A stretch of 55,261 nt of DNA from Candidatus Methylomirabilota bacterium (GCA_036002485.1 DASYTI010000106.1:1-55261), one strand, 5' to 3'. Shown: positions 33,601 through 43,647, counted from the first letter of the stretch. The notes: generated from the sequence alone by a model not told the origin. Translations and numbers: made by a program.

Positions 33601-35481
33601 GGCCTCGGAGAGCAGCTGATAGGTCTTGGCGTCGTCGAGGGGCAGCGCCTCGGGGTCGAGGGCGATGCCCGTGGACTCCGAGACCAGGCGCGCGGCATCG
33701 GCGATGACCGTCAAGGTGCGCAGCCCCAGGAAGTCCATCTTGAGCAGGCCCAGCTTCTCGATGGGCCCCATGGCGTAGCCCGTGATGAGCTCGGGCCGCT
33801 TGGGATCCTTGTAGAGCGGCACGCGGTCCATGAGCGGCACGTCGGAGATGACCACGGCCGAGGCGTGCACGGATGCGTGGCGGGTGCAGCCCTCGAGCGT
33901 CCGGGCCACCGCCCAGAGCTCCCCGATCCGGCTGTCCCGCTTCACCTGCTCGGCCAGGGCCGGCGCCTTCTCGAGCGCTTCGTCGAGGGTGATGTTGAGG
34001 GGGAAGACGGGGACGAGCTTGGCGATCCGATCCGCCTCGCCGAACGACAGGCCCATCACCCGCGCGACGTCGCGGATGACCGCCTTGGCCCCCATGGTCC
34101 CGAAGGTGATGATGTGGGCCACGCGGTCCGCGCCGTAGCGATCCACGACGTAGCGGATGACCTCGTCACGCCGGTCGTCGGCGAAGTCGATGTCCATGTC
34201 GGGCATCGAGATGCGCTCGGGATTCAGGAAGCGCTCGAAGAGGAGCCCGTAGCGAACCGGATCGACATTGGTGATGCCGAGACAGTAGGCGACGAGGGAC
34301 CCCGCCGAGGAGCCCCGGCCGGGTCCCACCGCGATCCCCTTCCCGCGCGCGTAGGCGATGAAATCCCAGACCACGAGGAAGTAGCCGGAGAAGCCCATCT
34401 TCGAGACGACGGAGAGCTCGTAGCGGAGGCGCTCGACCACGGCGTCCGGGGGCGAGCTGCCGTAGCGCCGGGCCAGGCCCTCCGTGGCGAGGTGCTCGAG
34501 GTAGGAGTCGAGGGTGTGGCCGGCGGGGACGTCGTAGTTCGGCAGGTGGAACTGTCCGAAGCCCAGCTGGAGCTTGCAGCGCTCGGCCACGGCCAAGGTA
34601 TTGCGGTATGCCTCGGGCAGATCCTTGAAGACGGCGCGCATCTCGTCGGCCGACTTGAGGTAGAACTCCTCCGTCGAGAACCGCCACCGGTTCGGGTCGC
34701 TCATGGTGGCGCCCGTCTGGATGCACAGGAGCGTCTCGTGGGCCCGCGCGTGTCCGGCTTCGACGTAGTGCGAGTCATTGGTGCCGCAGAGCGGCGCCCC
34801 GATCTGCCGGGCCAGCCGCACGGTGGCCTCGGTCACTCGGGCCTGGAGATCGATCCCGTGGGACTGGACTTCCATGAAGTAGCAGTCCTTGCCGAAGACC
34901 TCCTGGTACCAGCCCGCCGTCTCCAGGGCCTTGGCCTCCTCCCCGGCCGAGAGCAGCTTGCTCACCTCCGAGTTGAGGCAGCCCGAGAGGACGAGGAGCC
35001 CATCGGCATGCTGGGCCAGCAGCTCGTGATCGACGCGCGGCTTGTAGTAGAAGCCCTCCAGATACGCCTTCGAGACGAGCTTGATCAGGTTGCGGTAGCC
35101 CGTCTCGTTGCGGACGAGGATGGTGGCGTGGCTGGCGCCCTCGTAGCCGCCGTCCTGGGGCGAGCGCTCGAAGCGGCTGCCCGGGGCGACATAGAGCTCG
35201 CATCCGATGATGGGCGTGATCCCGGCCTGCTGACAGGCTGCGTAGAAGTCGATAGCGCCGAAGAGGTTGCCGTGATCCGTGAGGGCGAGGGCCGGGAAGC
35301 CGAGCTGGGCGGCGCGGGCGATGAGCCCCACGTCCACCTCTTTCTTGCCCTGCCCCGGAGCGCGCTCGATCTTCTCGAGCTGGGCGGCGCCGTCCAGCAG
35401 GCTGTACTCCGAGTGGACGTGGAGGTGGACGAAGTCGGCGCGCGGGGCGCCACCCTCCCGGACCGGGCCGTCTACTCCCAT
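30622..35481 (-). CDS. dnaE: DNA polymerase III subunit alpha, with intein
   Basis: 1619 residues as encoded, 1198 after removing a 421-residue intein, the normal DnaE1 length. A PHP domain starts at [16 protein letters not shown]. The polymerase core has the catalytic motif PDMDIDF at about 427-433, [18 protein letters not shown] and the [10 protein letters not shown] fingers region. The intein interrupts [15 protein letters not shown]. After it come the helix-hairpin-helix region and an OB-fold ([17 protein letters not shown]). DnaE is the replicative polymerase. The start ATG overlaps the guaA end by ten bases with no strong ribosome site, and the end overlaps accA by 17, so translation of the run looks coupled. 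Confidence 0.97.
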   Translation of the reverse strand: MGVDGPVREGGAPRADFVHLHVHSEYSLLDGAAQLEKIERAPGQGKKEVDVGLIARAAQLGFPALALTDHGNLFGAIDFYAACQQAGITPIIGCELYVAPGSRFERSPQDGGYEGASHATILVRNETGYRNLIKLVSKAYLEGFYYKPRVDHELLAQHADGLLVLSGCLNSEVSKLLSAGEEAKALETAGWYQEVFGKDCYFMEVQSHGIDLQARVTEATVRLARQIGAPLCGTNDSHYVEAGHARAHETLLCIQTGATMSDPNRWRFSTEEFYLKSADEMRAVFKDLPEAYRNTLAVAERCKLQLGFGQFHLPNYDVPAGHTLDSYLEHLATEGLARRYGSSPPDAVVERLRYELSVVSKMGFSGYFLVVWDFIAYARGKGIAVGPGRGSSAGSLVAYCLGITNVDPVRYGLLFERFLNPERISMPDMDIDFADDRRDEVIRYVVDRYGADRVAHIITFGTMGAKAVIRDVARVMGLSFGEADRIAKLVPVFPLNITLDEALEKAPALAEQVKRDSRIGELWAVARTLEGCTRHASVHASAVVISDVPLMDRVPLYKDPKRPELITGYAMGPIEKLGLLKMDFLGLRTLTVIADAARLVSESTGIALDPEALPLDDAKTYQLLSEAKTFGVFQLESAGMRDALKALNPTRIEDIIAMVSLYRPGPMELIPDFINRKHGRAPSTYEHPLMEKYLQETYGIMVYQEQVMGLAAELAGFTLGEADTLRKAMGKKDRELMAAQKAKFLVGCRANDIDGRKAERIWDLIEKFAGYGFNKCLTGDSQIEMADGTRKPITEVRRGDLVLTKDGPFPALAVRPSGVRTVGRLRLRNGMQLRCTPDHPVFTQRGWVNAEELTVDDFVAVVRELPTGSMTVPESHAALLGYALSEGSLGYPGHFYLFSSAVDEIEDMARVLAAFPNTVARVEHRRTGKASSVRPVRADREMPPGAVTFLFDECGLQRLGALEKRVPALVDRWDQRSLAVLVAKLFQGDGCIHEKTRSIFYATSSQGLAEDVRRLLLKLGLSATIHTKSFSYRGGRRQGFTVNLLGGRAMFARFRTAVGAHLLVQKRQALERLADSSEGWPRLLARGTVDVVPKEIYLEPLREAVLKAFPSLRAGYRALGISGGLLFADRRKRGIRRDTLAFLAQRLDSPALAALTETPTAWSRARSFSLEGEEATYDFEVPGAASFLANGMAVHNSHGACYGLVAYQTAYLKANHPVEFMAALLTSEMEKTDKIVQYMEECRSMGLRVEPPAVGVSGARFTVLGDTIHFGLAAIKNVGTTAIESITKAREAGAFAGLADFCGRVDLRLVNRRVVESLIKAGAFDSLGDTRAGLLSGLDQAMEAGQRSQRDREEGQGSLFESLTSPRTDASAPVPRPDSQVAEWPREELLAYEKDVLGFYLSGHPLDEFREVAGRLGAVSAAELATLPVASRVLLLGLVSALQENSTKSGNRMAFATLELVDGSVPLTIFPEPYRACAVALRDRGPVLVRGRIDDSDKGRVVLTEEVKPLDEPTVAQVRAGGERAAGPGNGAASLESAQTCRIRVRAGVAEAPALLASVRGICEAHPGPTPLFVHVLLDEQEVVVRAKGLSVLADEALLGKVEGVLGPGSILVEYAGRA
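31894..33156 (-). mobile_element. DnaE intein with LAGLIDADG homing endonuclease
   Basis: Residues 776-1196 of the precursor. It starts with Cys ([17 protein letters not shown], block A). The block B TxxH is present in [15 protein letters not shown]. It ends [10 protein letters not shown] (block F/G), with His-Asn last and Ser as the +1 residue. The middle holds two LAGLIDADG-like helices: [13 protein letters not shown] and [14 protein letters not shown], both keeping an acidic residue, so the endonuclease may still be active. All splicing residues expected for a class 1 intein (Cys1, block B Thr and His, final His-Asn, Ser+1) are in place. The insertion point is K/S in GFNK/SHG, three residues downstream of where cyanobacterial split DnaE inteins sit. 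Confidence 0.95.
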
Positions 35482-37013
35482 TCGATGGTGCTGGGAGGCT
35501 TGGAGGAGATGTCGTAGACCACGCGGTTGACGCCCTTGACCTCATTGATGATGCGCGAGGAGATCCGCGCGAGAAGATCATAGGGCAGCCGGGCCCAGTC
35601 CGCGGTCATGGCGTCCTGACTCGTGACGGCTCGGAGGGCGACCACATCCGCATAGGTGCGAAAATCGCCCATGACGCCCACCGTCCGTACCGGTAGCAAG
35701 ACGGCGAAGGCCTGCCAGACTTCGTGCTCGAGCCCGGCCCGGCGCACTTCCTCCTGGACCACCGCGTCGGCTTCCCGCAAGACGGCCAGCCGCTCTTCGC
35801 TCACCTCGCCCAGGACGCGGATGGCCAGCCCCGGGCCCGGGAAAGGCTGGCGCCAGATGATCTCGCCCGGCAGCCCGAGCAGCGCGCCGACTTCGCGGAC
35901 TTCATCCTTGAAGAGCTCGCGGAGCGGCTCGAGCAGCTTGAACGTCATGTCGGGGGGCAGCCCGCCCACGTTGTGATGCGTCTTGATGGTCGCCGACGGG
36001 CCCTTGAAGGAGACGGATTCGATCACGTCCGGATAGAGGGTGCCCTGGGCGAGCCAGGGAATGTGACCGAGCTTGCGCGCTTCTTCCTCGAAGACGGCGA
36101 CGAACTCATTGCCGATCCGCTTGCGCTTGGTCTCCGGATCTGTCACATCTCTCAAACGGTCGAGAAAACGCTTACTTGCGTCAACATGGATGAGCTTGAT
36201 CTTGAAGGTATCCCTGAAGGTCGCGACGACGGCCTCCGCCTCGCCCTGTCGCAGGAGCCCATTGTCCACGAAGAGGCACGTCAGCTGGTCGCCGATGGCC
36301 TTGTGGATGAGCACGGCGACCACCGAAGAGTCGACGCCACCCGAGAGGGCGCAGAGCACACGATCTCGTCCCACCGTCTCGCGGATGGCCGAGACCTCGG
36401 TGTCGATGAAGGAGGCCATGGACCAATCACCCGTGGCGCCGCAGGCGGTCAGGAAATTCCTCAGGATCGTCTTGCCCTGCTGCGTATGGGCGACCTCGGG
36501 GTGGAACTGGACGGCGTAGAGCCGGCGCCGGGAATCGGCCATGGCGGCCACCGGACAGTTCTCCGTGGAGGCGAGCCGAGCGAATCCCGACGGCGGGCTC
36601 ATCACGGTGTCGCCATGGCTCATCCACACGGTGAGTCGCCCGCTCGGTGAAGGCGTCACCCCCTCGAGCAATTCCCCGGGCGCTTCGAGAGCAAGCTCGG
36701 CGGGACCGTACTCGCGCCTTTCCGCGGGCACGACCTTCCCGCCCAGCAGATAGCCCATGGCCTGCATGCCGTAGCAGATGCCGAGCACGGGGATGCCCGC
36801 CTCGAAGAGCCGCGGGTCGGGCAGCGGCGCGCCGTCATCGTAGACGCTAGACGGACCGCCCGACAGGATGATGCCCTTGTAGCCTCCGGCCAGGAGCTTT
36901 TCCACGGGTTCCGTGCAGGGAACGATCTCGGAGTAGACGGACAGCTCGCGGACGCGGCGGGCGATCAGCTGGCTATACTGCGCGCCGAAATCGAGAACGC
37001 AGATCTTATCCAT
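35472..37013 (-). CDS. guaA: GMP synthase (glutamine-hydrolysing)
   Basis: 513 residues from ATG 37013 ([16 protein letters not shown]), with GGAG six bases upstream. The class I amidotransferase domain has the nucleophile Cys80 in [11 protein letters not shown] and His171/Glu173 in QFHPEVAHT. The ATP-pyrophosphatase loop is LSGGVDSS at about 223-230. The C-terminal dimerisation domain ends STIEWE, the usual GuaA terminus. It converts XMP to GMP with glutamine and ATP. It lies between guaB3 and dnaE; the guaB3-guaA pair provides the two steps from IMP to GMP. Confidence 0.97.
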   Translation of the reverse strand: MDKICVLDFGAQYSQLIARRVRELSVYSEIVPCTEPVEKLLAGGYKGIILSGGPSSVYDDGAPLPDPRLFEAGIPVLGICYGMQAMGYLLGGKVVPAERREYGPAELALEAPGELLEGVTPSPSGRLTVWMSHGDTVMSPPSGFARLASTENCPVAAMADSRRRLYAVQFHPEVAHTQQGKTILRNFLTACGATGDWSMASFIDTEVSAIRETVGRDRVLCALSGGVDSSVVAVLIHKAIGDQLTCLFVDNGLLRQGEAEAVVATFRDTFKIKLIHVDASKRFLDRLRDVTDPETKRKRIGNEFVAVFEEEARKLGHIPWLAQGTLYPDVIESVSFKGPSATIKTHHNVGGLPPDMTFKLLEPLRELFKDEVREVGALLGLPGEIIWRQPFPGPGLAIRVLGEVSEERLAVLREADAVVQEEVRRAGLEHEVWQAFAVLLPVRTVGVMGDFRTYADVVALRAVTSQDAMTADWARLPYDLLARISSRIINEVKGVNRVVYDISSKPPSTIEWE

Positions 37014-37100
37014 CGAGACTCCGGGCAAGTTCTGCCGAGCGCATCATCGGCCCCATCCCGCCATGGCTTTCCGGGCGGCGCCGGCGCAGCAACCGCTCCG

Positions 37101-38261
37101 CTATCTGGGCGTGCCCAGCTTCTGGGCCCGCTGGAACACCTTGCCTTCGGTCTTGATGGACGGCGCGATGATGAGCTCGGTCTGCTGGAGCTCTCTGATG
37201 CTCATGGCGCCCACGGAGCCCATGCAGGTGCGGATGGCCCCCACGAGGTTGAGGGTGCCGTCCTCGGTGAAGGCGGGGCCAAAGAGGATTTGCTCGAGGG
37301 GGCCCGCCACACCCACGCGGATGCGCGTCCCCCGCGGAAGGTTCGAATGCGGCGTGGCCATGCCCCAGTGATAGCCCCGGCCGGGCGCCTCCTGGGCGCG
37401 CGCGAAGGCTGAGCCGATCATGACAGCGTCCGCCCCCGAGGCGAGCGCCTTGCAAATGTCACCGCCGCTCGTCATGCCGCCGTCCGTGACGATGGGGACG
37501 TAGCGGCCCGTGCGCTTGTAGTAGAAGTCGCGCGCCGCCGCGGAGTCCGCCGTCGCCGTCACCTGCGGCACGCCGAGTCCCAGCACCTCACGGCTCGTGC
37601 AGGCGGCGCCCGGCCCCACCCCGATCAGGAGGGCGTCCACGCCACAATCCATGAGCTCGAGACAGGCTTCGTACGTCACCACGTTGCCGACGATGAGGGG
37701 GATGGACAGGTGCTTCTTGAGCTGGCGGAGATCCATGGGCTTGTACTCGGTGGCGATGTGGCGGGCCGTGGTGACCGTGGACTGGACGACGAAGAAATCG
37801 GCGCCGGCCTCCTCGGCGATCTTGGCGAAGCGCTCGGCGCGCTGCGGGATGGAGGAGACGACCACGGGACCGCCGCCCTTCTTGATCTCCGACACGCGCT
37901 TGTGGATCAGCTCTTCCTTGATGGGCTCGCCGTAGATGCCCTGGATGATCTTGGTCGCTTCTTCGAGGCTCGCCGAGGTGATCCGGTCGAGCACCTCGGC
38001 AGGATTCTCGTAGCGCGAGAAGATGCCCTCGAGGTTGAGCACGGCGAGCCCGCCCAGCCGTCCCATCTCGATGGCCAGCTTGGGGCTGACCACGCCGTCC
38101 ATGGCCGCGGCCATGATGGGAATCTGGAAGCGGCGGCCGCAGAGCTCCCACGAGATGTCGACCTCGCTGGGATTGATGGTGAGCGACCCGGGGACCAGCG
38201 CGATGTCGTCAAAGCCGTACGCCGCCCGAGCCTTGCGCCCGCGCCCCACCCACATGCCCAT
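37101..38261 (-). CDS. guaB3: GuaB3 family IMP dehydrogenase-related protein
   Basis: About 386 residues from ATG 38261; an upstream GTG at 38297 would add 12 residues and is possible. The start region GRGRKARAAYGFDDIALVPGS is typical of GuaB3. The barrel has IPIMAAAMDGVVSPKLAIEMGRLGGLAVLN, the active-site loop GVGPGAACTSREVLGLGVPQ with the catalytic Cys, and VTDGGMTSGGDICKALASGADAVMIGSAFA. (Segments quoted from successive strands.) CBS regulatory domains of canonical GuaB are absent, and the C-terminal part differs, as in actinobacterial and cyanobacterial GuaB3. Given guaA directly downstream it may be the cell's IMP dehydrogenase; another guaB outside the window cannot be excluded. Confidence 0.9.
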   Translation of the reverse strand: MGMWVGRGRKARAAYGFDDIALVPGSLTINPSEVDISWELCGRRFQIPIMAAAMDGVVSPKLAIEMGRLGGLAVLNLEGIFSRYENPAEVLDRITSASLEEATKIIQGIYGEPIKEELIHKRVSEIKKGGGPVVVSSIPQRAERFAKIAEEAGADFFVVQSTVTTARHIATEYKPMDLRQLKKHLSIPLIVGNVVTYEACLELMDCGVDALLIGVGPGAACTSREVLGLGVPQVTATADSAAARDFYYKRTGRYVPIVTDGGMTSGGDICKALASGADAVMIGSAFARAQEAPGRGYHWGMATPHSNLPRGTRIRVGVAGPLEQILFGPAFTEDGTLNLVGAIRTCMGSVGAMSIRELQQTELIIAPSIKTEGKVFQRAQKLGTPR

Positions 38262-38361
38262 AGGGTTGATCGTCCTCTCCAGGCCCGGACGGGTCACCGC
38301 CCCCCCACCAGGCCCCGTATATAGAGAACCACCGGCCGCGCCCTACCGTATTTAGGGGGAG

Positions 38362-38390
38362 AGTATACGAGGGGGCGCGCGGAGAGTCAA
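38362..38390 (-). promoter_or_regulatory. Strong sigma70-type promoter of guaB3-guaA-dnaE-accA
   Basis: On the minus strand TTGACT (38390-38385), a 17-base spacer and TATACT (38367-38362). Both boxes match the consensus at five of six positions. The -35 overlaps the TGA stop of coaX, and about 100 bases of leader lead to guaB3. This is the best promoter in the window. Confidence 0.7.
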
Positions 38391-39181
38391 CCCTGACGGC
38401 CTTCGCGCGGCCCCTCCGCGGGGTGGGCGCGCTCCCACAGCACGCGCAAGCCCTCGAGGGTGAGATCGGGATTGACCGCGTCGATGCTCCGCGCCACTCC
38501 GCGCATCTGCTCGGCGAGGCCGCCCGTCGCCACGACCTTCACGGGCGACCCCATCTCGCTCCGCATGCGCTCGACGAGGCCATCGACGAGGCCGGCCCAG
38601 CCGTAGGTCAGCCCCGACTGGATATTGGTCGCCGTGTTCCGGCCTATGGCCTCCTTCGGCTTGAGCAGCTCGACCCGGTAGAGTCGCGCCGCGCGCGAGA
38701 TCAGCGCCTCGGAGGCCGTGACCAGTCCCGGGGCGATGGCGCCCCCGATGAACTCTCCCCGACCGTTGACGCAATCGAAGGTGGTCGCCGTCCCGAAATT
38801 CACGATGATCAACGGCGCGCCGTAGAGCGTCACGCCGCCCACGATGTCGCAGAGCCGGTCGGCCCCGACTTCTTGCGGCGCGTCCACGAGGAGCGGTACA
38901 TCGCTCATGCCGGGCTCGACGGTGAACGGGTTGCCGCCGAAATACGCCTCGACCATGGCTTCGAGCGTCTGCTGCACGGTGGGCACCACGTTGGAGATGG
39001 CCACGCCCCGGATCTCCTGCTGCGCGATGCCTCGCGTGGCCAGGAGGGTCCGGATGAACACGCCGTACTCGTCGGCCGTCTGCTCCCGGCGCGTGGTCAG
39101 GCGCCAGGACACGAGGAGGCGGGAGTCCTGGCAGACGCCGATCTTGGTATTGGTATTGCCGACCTCAATGAGCAGGAGCAC
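38387..39181 (-). CDS. coaX: Type III pantothenate kinase
   Basis: 264 residues from GTG 39181 (GGAGG six bases upstream), overlapping the birA end by 17 bases. Family blocks: LLLIEVGNTNTKIGV at the start, WRLTTRREQTADEYG, the VPLLVDAPQEVGADRL segment with the catalytic Asp, and IIVNFGTATTFDCVNGRGEFIGGAIAPG. The first phosphate motif usually reads D-x-G-N-T; here it is E-V-G-N-T. CoaX phosphorylates pantothenate, the first step of coenzyme A synthesis, and needs a monovalent cation. The coaX-birA adjacency is common in bacteria. In some species a BirA-CoaX fusion exists. Confidence 0.93.
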   Translation of the reverse strand: MLLLIEVGNTNTKIGVCQDSRLLVSWRLTTRREQTADEYGVFIRTLLATRGIAQQEIRGVAISNVVPTVQQTLEAMVEAYFGGNPFTVEPGMSDVPLLVDAPQEVGADRLCDIVGGVTLYGAPLIIVNFGTATTFDCVNGRGEFIGGAIAPGLVTASEALISRAARLYRVELLKPKEAIGRNTATNIQSGLTYGWAGLVDGLVERMRSEMGSPVKVVATGGLAEQMRGVARSIDAVNPDLTLEGLRVLWERAHPAEGPREGRQG

Positions 39182-39938
39182 GGTCAGCCTCCGCGGCGAC
39201 TTCACCGGCAACGATCCGCAGCTTCCTGCCGTCGTCCATCCGGAGCACGAGGGCCCCGTCGGCGGCCAGGTCCACGGCCAGGCCCTCGCGCCCATCGGCG
39301 GCCTGGGCGCGGCGGCCTATGCTCCAGGCGCGCTCGAGCCACGCTGGCCGGAGCACGCTCAGGCCTCCCTCGAGAAAGCGGGCATAGCGCTCCTGGAGCG
39401 CCTCCAGCAGCGCGCCCAGCACCGCCGCCACCTCGTGGGGACGCTCGGTGGCGAGCCGCAGCGACGTCGCGCGCTCGGCCAATTCGTCCGGAAAGACGAG
39501 CTGGTTGACATTGACGCCAATGCCCAGGATGACGTGCGCGAGGCGACCCGACGGGTCGGTCGAGGCCTCGGCCAGGATGCCCGAGACCTTCCGGCCGTCC
39601 AGCAGCACGTCGTTGGGCCAGCGGATCTCCGCCTGGACTCCGGGAACTTCACGGAGAGCGTCGGCGACCGCGATAGCCGAGACGAGCGAGAGCTGGGGCG
39701 CGAGGGCGGCCGCGATGGGTGGACGGAGAACGACCGACATCAAGAGACTCTCGCCCGGCGCGTCGAGCCAGACGTGTCCGCGGCGTCCCCTGCCCGCGCT
39801 CTGGTGGGCGGCGATGACCACGGTGCCCTCGCGGGCGCCGGCGGCCGCGCATCGGGCCGCCTCCCCCTGCGTGGAATCGAGGGCGGCGAAGCGATGGATG
39901 GTGTGGCCGAGGCGCCTCGCCGACGCGGCCCGGATCAC
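39165..39938 (-). CDS. birA: Biotin-[acetyl-CoA-carboxylase] ligase (no HTH domain)
   Basis: 257 residues. The catalytic domain shows LDSTQGEAARCAAAGAREGTVVIAAHQSAGRGRRGHVW (residues 20-58), with the GRGRRG biotinyl-AMP loop, WPNDVLLDGRKVSGIL and VILGIGVNVN. The short C-terminal SH3-like domain ends the protein. There is no N-terminal winged helix, so this is the non-regulatory type that only attaches biotin to AccB. The ATG overlaps the valS stop (ATGA), and the end overlaps coaX. accA nearby fits a shared acetyl-CoA carboxylase context. Confidence 0.94.
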   Translation of the reverse strand: MIRAASARRLGHTIHRFAALDSTQGEAARCAAAGAREGTVVIAAHQSAGRGRRGHVWLDAPGESLLMSVVLRPPIAAALAPQLSLVSAIAVADALREVPGVQAEIRWPNDVLLDGRKVSGILAEASTDPSGRLAHVILGIGVNVNQLVFPDELAERATSLRLATERPHEVAAVLGALLEALQERYARFLEGGLSVLRPAWLERAWSIGRRAQAADGREGLAVDLAADGALVLRMDDGRKLRIVAGEVAAEADRAPAH

Positions 39939-42550
39939 GCGAGGCCGGCCAGGCTTTGGGTGAGCTTGGCCTCGATCTGCTGCTGCTCGCCGAGGCGCTC
40001 GCGCTCGCGGGCCACCACCTCGGCGGGCGCGCGCTCCACGAAGTCCGGCCGCGAGAGCTTGCCTTCGAGGAAGGCGATCTCCTTGCGGGCCCTCTCGATC
40101 TCCTTGCCGAGGCGGGTCCGCTCCGCGGTGACGTCGACCACGCCCTGGAGATGCACGAAGACGTCGATTCCGGAGTCCACCACGTGGGCCGAGAGGGGCG
40201 GCCGCTCGGCCCCGGGCACGATCCGCACCCTCGCTCGCGCCAGGCCGCCGATCAGAGGCGCGGCGGCTTCGAGAGCCTTGGTCACCTTCATCGACGGCCG
40301 CACGGTCACCTCGAGCTCGGCGGCGGGCGAGATCCGGCTCTCGCTCCGCACGGTCCGGATCGCGCTGACCACGGCGATGACCGGCGCCATCTCGCGCTCG
40401 GCCGCCGCATCGCGTCCCTTGCGCCCGGCTTTCGGAAAGGGCGCCAGCATGATCGACTCACCCTCGTGGGGCAGCCGCTGCCAGATCTCTTCCGAGATGA
40501 AGGGCATGAACGGGTGGAGCAGCCGCAGCGTCGTCTCCAGCGTCTCGGTCAGCGTGCGCTGGGTCACCGCCCGCGCGATGGGATCTTCCGTCTGGTACAG
40601 GCTCCGCTTGGCGATCTCGAGGTACCAGTCGCAGAACTCGTGCCAGAGGAACTGGTACACCGCAGAACCCGCGTCGTTGAAGCGGTAGGCATCGAGGGCC
40701 TTCCGGACGGCGGCCGTCGTCGCGTGCAGGCGACTACCGATCCAGCGGTCCGCCACGGACGGCTTGCCCCTGGCCGCCAACGCTCGGTCGAAGCCGTCGA
40801 GGTTGGTCAGCACGAGCCGCGCGGCGTTCCAGATCTTGTTGGCGAAGTTCCGGTAGCCCTCGATCCGCTCGTCGCTGATCCGGATATCCCTCCCGAGCCC
40901 CGCGAGGGCGGCCAGGGTGAAGCGGAAGGCATCCGTCCCGTACCTTTCCATGACCACCACGGGATCGGCCACGTTGCCCTTGGACTTCGACATCTTCTGG
41001 CCTTCGGCGTCGCGGACGATGGCGTGCAGGTACACGTCGCGAAACGGCACCTCGTCCAGGAAATGGAGCCCGAGCATGGCCATCTTCGCCACCCAGATGT
41101 TGAGAATGTCGGGACCCGTGATGAGGACGCTGGTGGGATAGAAGGTCCGGAGGTCGGGCGTGTCGTCGGGCCAGCCCAGCGTGGAGAACGGCCAGAGCCC
41201 CGACGAGAACCAGGTGTCGAGCACGTCGGGATCCTGGCGCAGGGGGCCGCCGCACTTCGGGCACTCAGTCAGATCGGTCCGCGAGACGTGCACGCTGCCA
41301 TCCGCGTCACAGTACCAGACGGGAATCCGATGCCCCCACCACAGTTGCCGCGAGATGCACCAGGGCCGGATGTTCTCCATCCAGTGGTAGTAGGTCTTGA
41401 CCCAGTGACGGGGCAGGATCTTGATGCGTCGCCCCCGCACGGCCTTGGTGGCGACCTCGGCCAGGGGCTTGACGTTGACGTACCACTGGCGCGAGATGAG
41501 CGGCTCCACCACCGTCTTGGAGCGATAGCAGAGGCCCACGGCGTGGCGGTAGGGCTCGATGCGCTCGATGAGCCCGAGCTGCTGCATGTCCTCCACGATG
41601 CGCTTGCGGGCCTCGAAGCGATCGAGCTCCGCGTACTTGCCCGCCTCCGCGGTCATCCGCCCGTCGAAGCCGATGACCGTGCGCGTGGGCAGGTTGTGGC
41701 GGCGCCCGATCTCGAAGTCGATGGGATCGTGGCCGGGGGTGACCTTGATGACGCCGGTGCCGAACTTCGGATCCACGGCGCTGTCCGCGATCACGCGCAA
41801 GGTGACGGTGCCCTCGACCGACGGCACCTCCAGCGTCTTGCCCACGTACTTGGCGTAGCGCCTGTCCTTGGGGTGCACGGCCACCGCGGTGTCGCCCAGC
41901 TTCGTCTCCGGGCGCACCGTTCCCAGGGTGAGGGGGCCGTACTTGATGTACACGAAGTCCGTGTCGCGCTCCTCGCGCTCGACCTCGAGATCCGACAGCA
42001 CGGTCTGGCAGCTCGGGCACCAGTTGACGATGTAGTCGTCCTGGTAGATGAGGCCTTCCTCATAGAGACGGACGAAGGTCTCGCGCACGGCGCGGGACAG
42101 CCCGGGATCCATGGTGAAGCGCTCGCGCGACCAGTCGCAGGAGGCGCCCAGGCGCTTGAGCTGGCGGATGATGGTCCCGCCGGATTCCTCCTTCCACTTC
42201 CAGGCGCGCTCCAGGAAGGCCTCGCGCCCGATGTCGCGACGGGTCTTGCCCTCGGCGGCGAGCTGCCGCTCCAGGATCACGTGGACGGCGATGGAGGCGT
42301 GGTCGGTGCCGGGAACCCACAGCGCGTTGTAGCCATCCATGCGCTTGTAGCGGATGAGGATGTCTTGCAAGGTATTGTTGAGGGCGTGCCCCCAGTGCAG
42401 CGAGCCGGTGACGTTGGGAGGCGGGATGACGATGCAGTAGGGCGGCTTGGGCGAAGCGGGATCGGCGCCGAAGAATCCGCGCCCTTCCCATTCGCGGTAC
42501 CAGCGTGACTCGACGTTGCTCGGGTCGTAGCGGTCCGCGATCTCAGCCAT
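39935..42550 (-). CDS. valS: Valine-tRNA ligase
   Basis: 871 residues from ATG 42550 (MAEIADRYDPSNVESRWY). The class I signatures are HWGH in PPPNVTGSLHWGHALNNTL and KMSKSKGN near residue 520. The editing (CP1) domain lies between them and includes the TVRPETKLGDTAVAVHP segment. The C-terminal anticodon-binding domain and a short coiled-coil arm (ERTRLGKEIERARKEIAFLEGKL) follow, as typical for ValS. It charges tRNA-Val and edits threonine. It starts ten bases after the preceding gene's stop and overlaps birA by four bases. Confidence 0.97.
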   Translation of the reverse strand: MAEIADRYDPSNVESRWYREWEGRGFFGADPASPKPPYCIVIPPPNVTGSLHWGHALNNTLQDILIRYKRMDGYNALWVPGTDHASIAVHVILERQLAAEGKTRRDIGREAFLERAWKWKEESGGTIIRQLKRLGASCDWSRERFTMDPGLSRAVRETFVRLYEEGLIYQDDYIVNWCPSCQTVLSDLEVEREERDTDFVYIKYGPLTLGTVRPETKLGDTAVAVHPKDRRYAKYVGKTLEVPSVEGTVTLRVIADSAVDPKFGTGVIKVTPGHDPIDFEIGRRHNLPTRTVIGFDGRMTAEAGKYAELDRFEARKRIVEDMQQLGLIERIEPYRHAVGLCYRSKTVVEPLISRQWYVNVKPLAEVATKAVRGRRIKILPRHWVKTYYHWMENIRPWCISRQLWWGHRIPVWYCDADGSVHVSRTDLTECPKCGGPLRQDPDVLDTWFSSGLWPFSTLGWPDDTPDLRTFYPTSVLITGPDILNIWVAKMAMLGLHFLDEVPFRDVYLHAIVRDAEGQKMSKSKGNVADPVVVMERYGTDAFRFTLAALAGLGRDIRISDERIEGYRNFANKIWNAARLVLTNLDGFDRALAARGKPSVADRWIGSRLHATTAAVRKALDAYRFNDAGSAVYQFLWHEFCDWYLEIAKRSLYQTEDPIARAVTQRTLTETLETTLRLLHPFMPFISEEIWQRLPHEGESIMLAPFPKAGRKGRDAAAEREMAPVIAVVSAIRTVRSESRISPAAELEVTVRPSMKVTKALEAAAPLIGGLARARVRIVPGAERPPLSAHVVDSGIDVFVHLQGVVDVTAERTRLGKEIERARKEIAFLEGKLSRPDFVERAPAEVVARERERLGEQQQIEAKLTQSLAGLA

Positions 42551-42559
42551 GATGATCGC

Positions 42560-43633
42560 TCATTGTAGCACGGGGGCCACGCCGCTCAGGCGCCACCCGG
42601 AGGCGCCGCGGCCCCACCAGAGCGTCCACGGAACGCGCCGTCCACTGTCTCCAGGCGCGCTGGCCGCCACCTGCGCCGTCCTGGGCGTATCAGGGTTCTG
42701 GACATCGCACGCCGACTCGGGCGCGAGGCCCGCGGGCAGCCTCTCGCGCACGGCCGCGTCGGGTACAAGGGTGGCGACGGCGCGCGTGTCGCGTCTCTCC
42801 AGCGCGGCGAAGAAGCGCGTCACCGCCACTTGCAGCTCCCGGTGCCAGCCGTTGAAGAGCTGGCGGCTCACGAGCCGGAGGCGGCCCGTGGCCGCCTCGG
42901 CGCGATAGATGTCTTCCTGCTCGCTCTGGACGTCGCAGCCCGGTTTCCAGCCCGGATAGCGGAGCTCGTAGCGGACGAAGACCGTTCCCGCCTTGACCAC
43001 GAGCTGGGAAGCCCAGAGCCCGTCCGGGTACATCTCCGCGCTCCGCCACGGCGACACAAGGGCACGGCCGCGGACACGCCACAGAGCGACCCGCAGGGGA
43101 CGGCTTCCCCATCCGGTGGGCGCCTCCGTCCACGCGGCGAGGAAGCTGGCCGTGTCCCTTTCCCCCTGGCGGGGCCACGGAAAGACCTCGGGCACGCCGT
43201 CCTCGCGCCACGCCCTGATGAGCGACGGGGTGCCGCCGTCCCGGCCATACAGCCGTATCGAATTGCCCACGCCCTTGGCCGAGAGATGGAAGCGCCCCAC
43301 CAGAAAGCTACCGCCCACCGGCTCGATCCGGAGCGAGGCGCCACCCCAGGCCTCGGCGAATGCCTCCAGACGATCGCGGATGAACTCGGACGAAGCGAAA
43401 GGACCGCCGCTGCGCAGGTTGTCCAGCACCTCGGCATCGAGGAGAGCCTCGAGCTCGTCCTGGACGTCGGCGTCGAGCCGCCCGCCTATCTCTTCGACGA
43501 GGGCGAGCCGTCGCGAGGCGAGCTCGCGGAAGCGTTCCAGACGGTCCCGAGGCTCCGCGGCGCCGGCCGCGCCGGTCGAGAGCAGCCACCAGAGGAGCGA
43601 GAAGACGAGCGCGAGAAGGACCGGAGCGCGCAT
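42560..43633 (-). CDS. Exported protein of unknown function
   Basis: 357 residues from ATG 43633 (MRAPVLLALVFSLLWWLLSTGAAGAAEP), a clear signal peptide with probable cleavage after GAAGA or AGAAE. The following helical region (RDRLERFRELASRRLALVEEIGGRL, residues 29-53) leads to a mixed part with FLVGRFHLSAKGVGNSIRLYG, LVSPWRSAEMYPDGLWASQLV and RYPGWKPGCDVQSEQED. I do not recognise a family. It diverges from lptFG with only 14 bases between the two start codons and precedes valS on the same strand. The composition and signal peptide support a real gene. Confidence 0.75.
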   Translation of the reverse strand: MRAPVLLALVFSLLWWLLSTGAAGAAEPRDRLERFRELASRRLALVEEIGGRLDADVQDELEALLDAEVLDNLRSGGPFASSEFIRDRLEAFAEAWGGASLRIEPVGGSFLVGRFHLSAKGVGNSIRLYGRDGGTPSLIRAWREDGVPEVFPWPRQGERDTASFLAAWTEAPTGWGSRPLRVALWRVRGRALVSPWRSAEMYPDGLWASQLVVKAGTVFVRYELRYPGWKPGCDVQSEQEDIYRAEAATGRLRLVSRQLFNGWHRELQVAVTRFFAALERRDTRAVATLVPDAAVRERLPAGLAPESACDVQNPDTPRTAQVAASAPGDSGRRVPWTLWWGRGASGWRLSGVAPVLQ

Positions 43634-43647
43634 GCGCCTATCGTACA

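Noticed and set aside
33421-35517. Long plus-strand open frame (698 codons) opposite dnaE
   Set aside because: It is antisense to the conserved DnaE PHP and polymerase domains; His/Gly/Arg/Asp-rich translation is the usual GC-rich shadow.
39956-42508. Plus-strand open frame of 850 codons opposite valS
   Set aside because: The opposite strand encodes a complete valine-tRNA ligase; the translation here has no family features.
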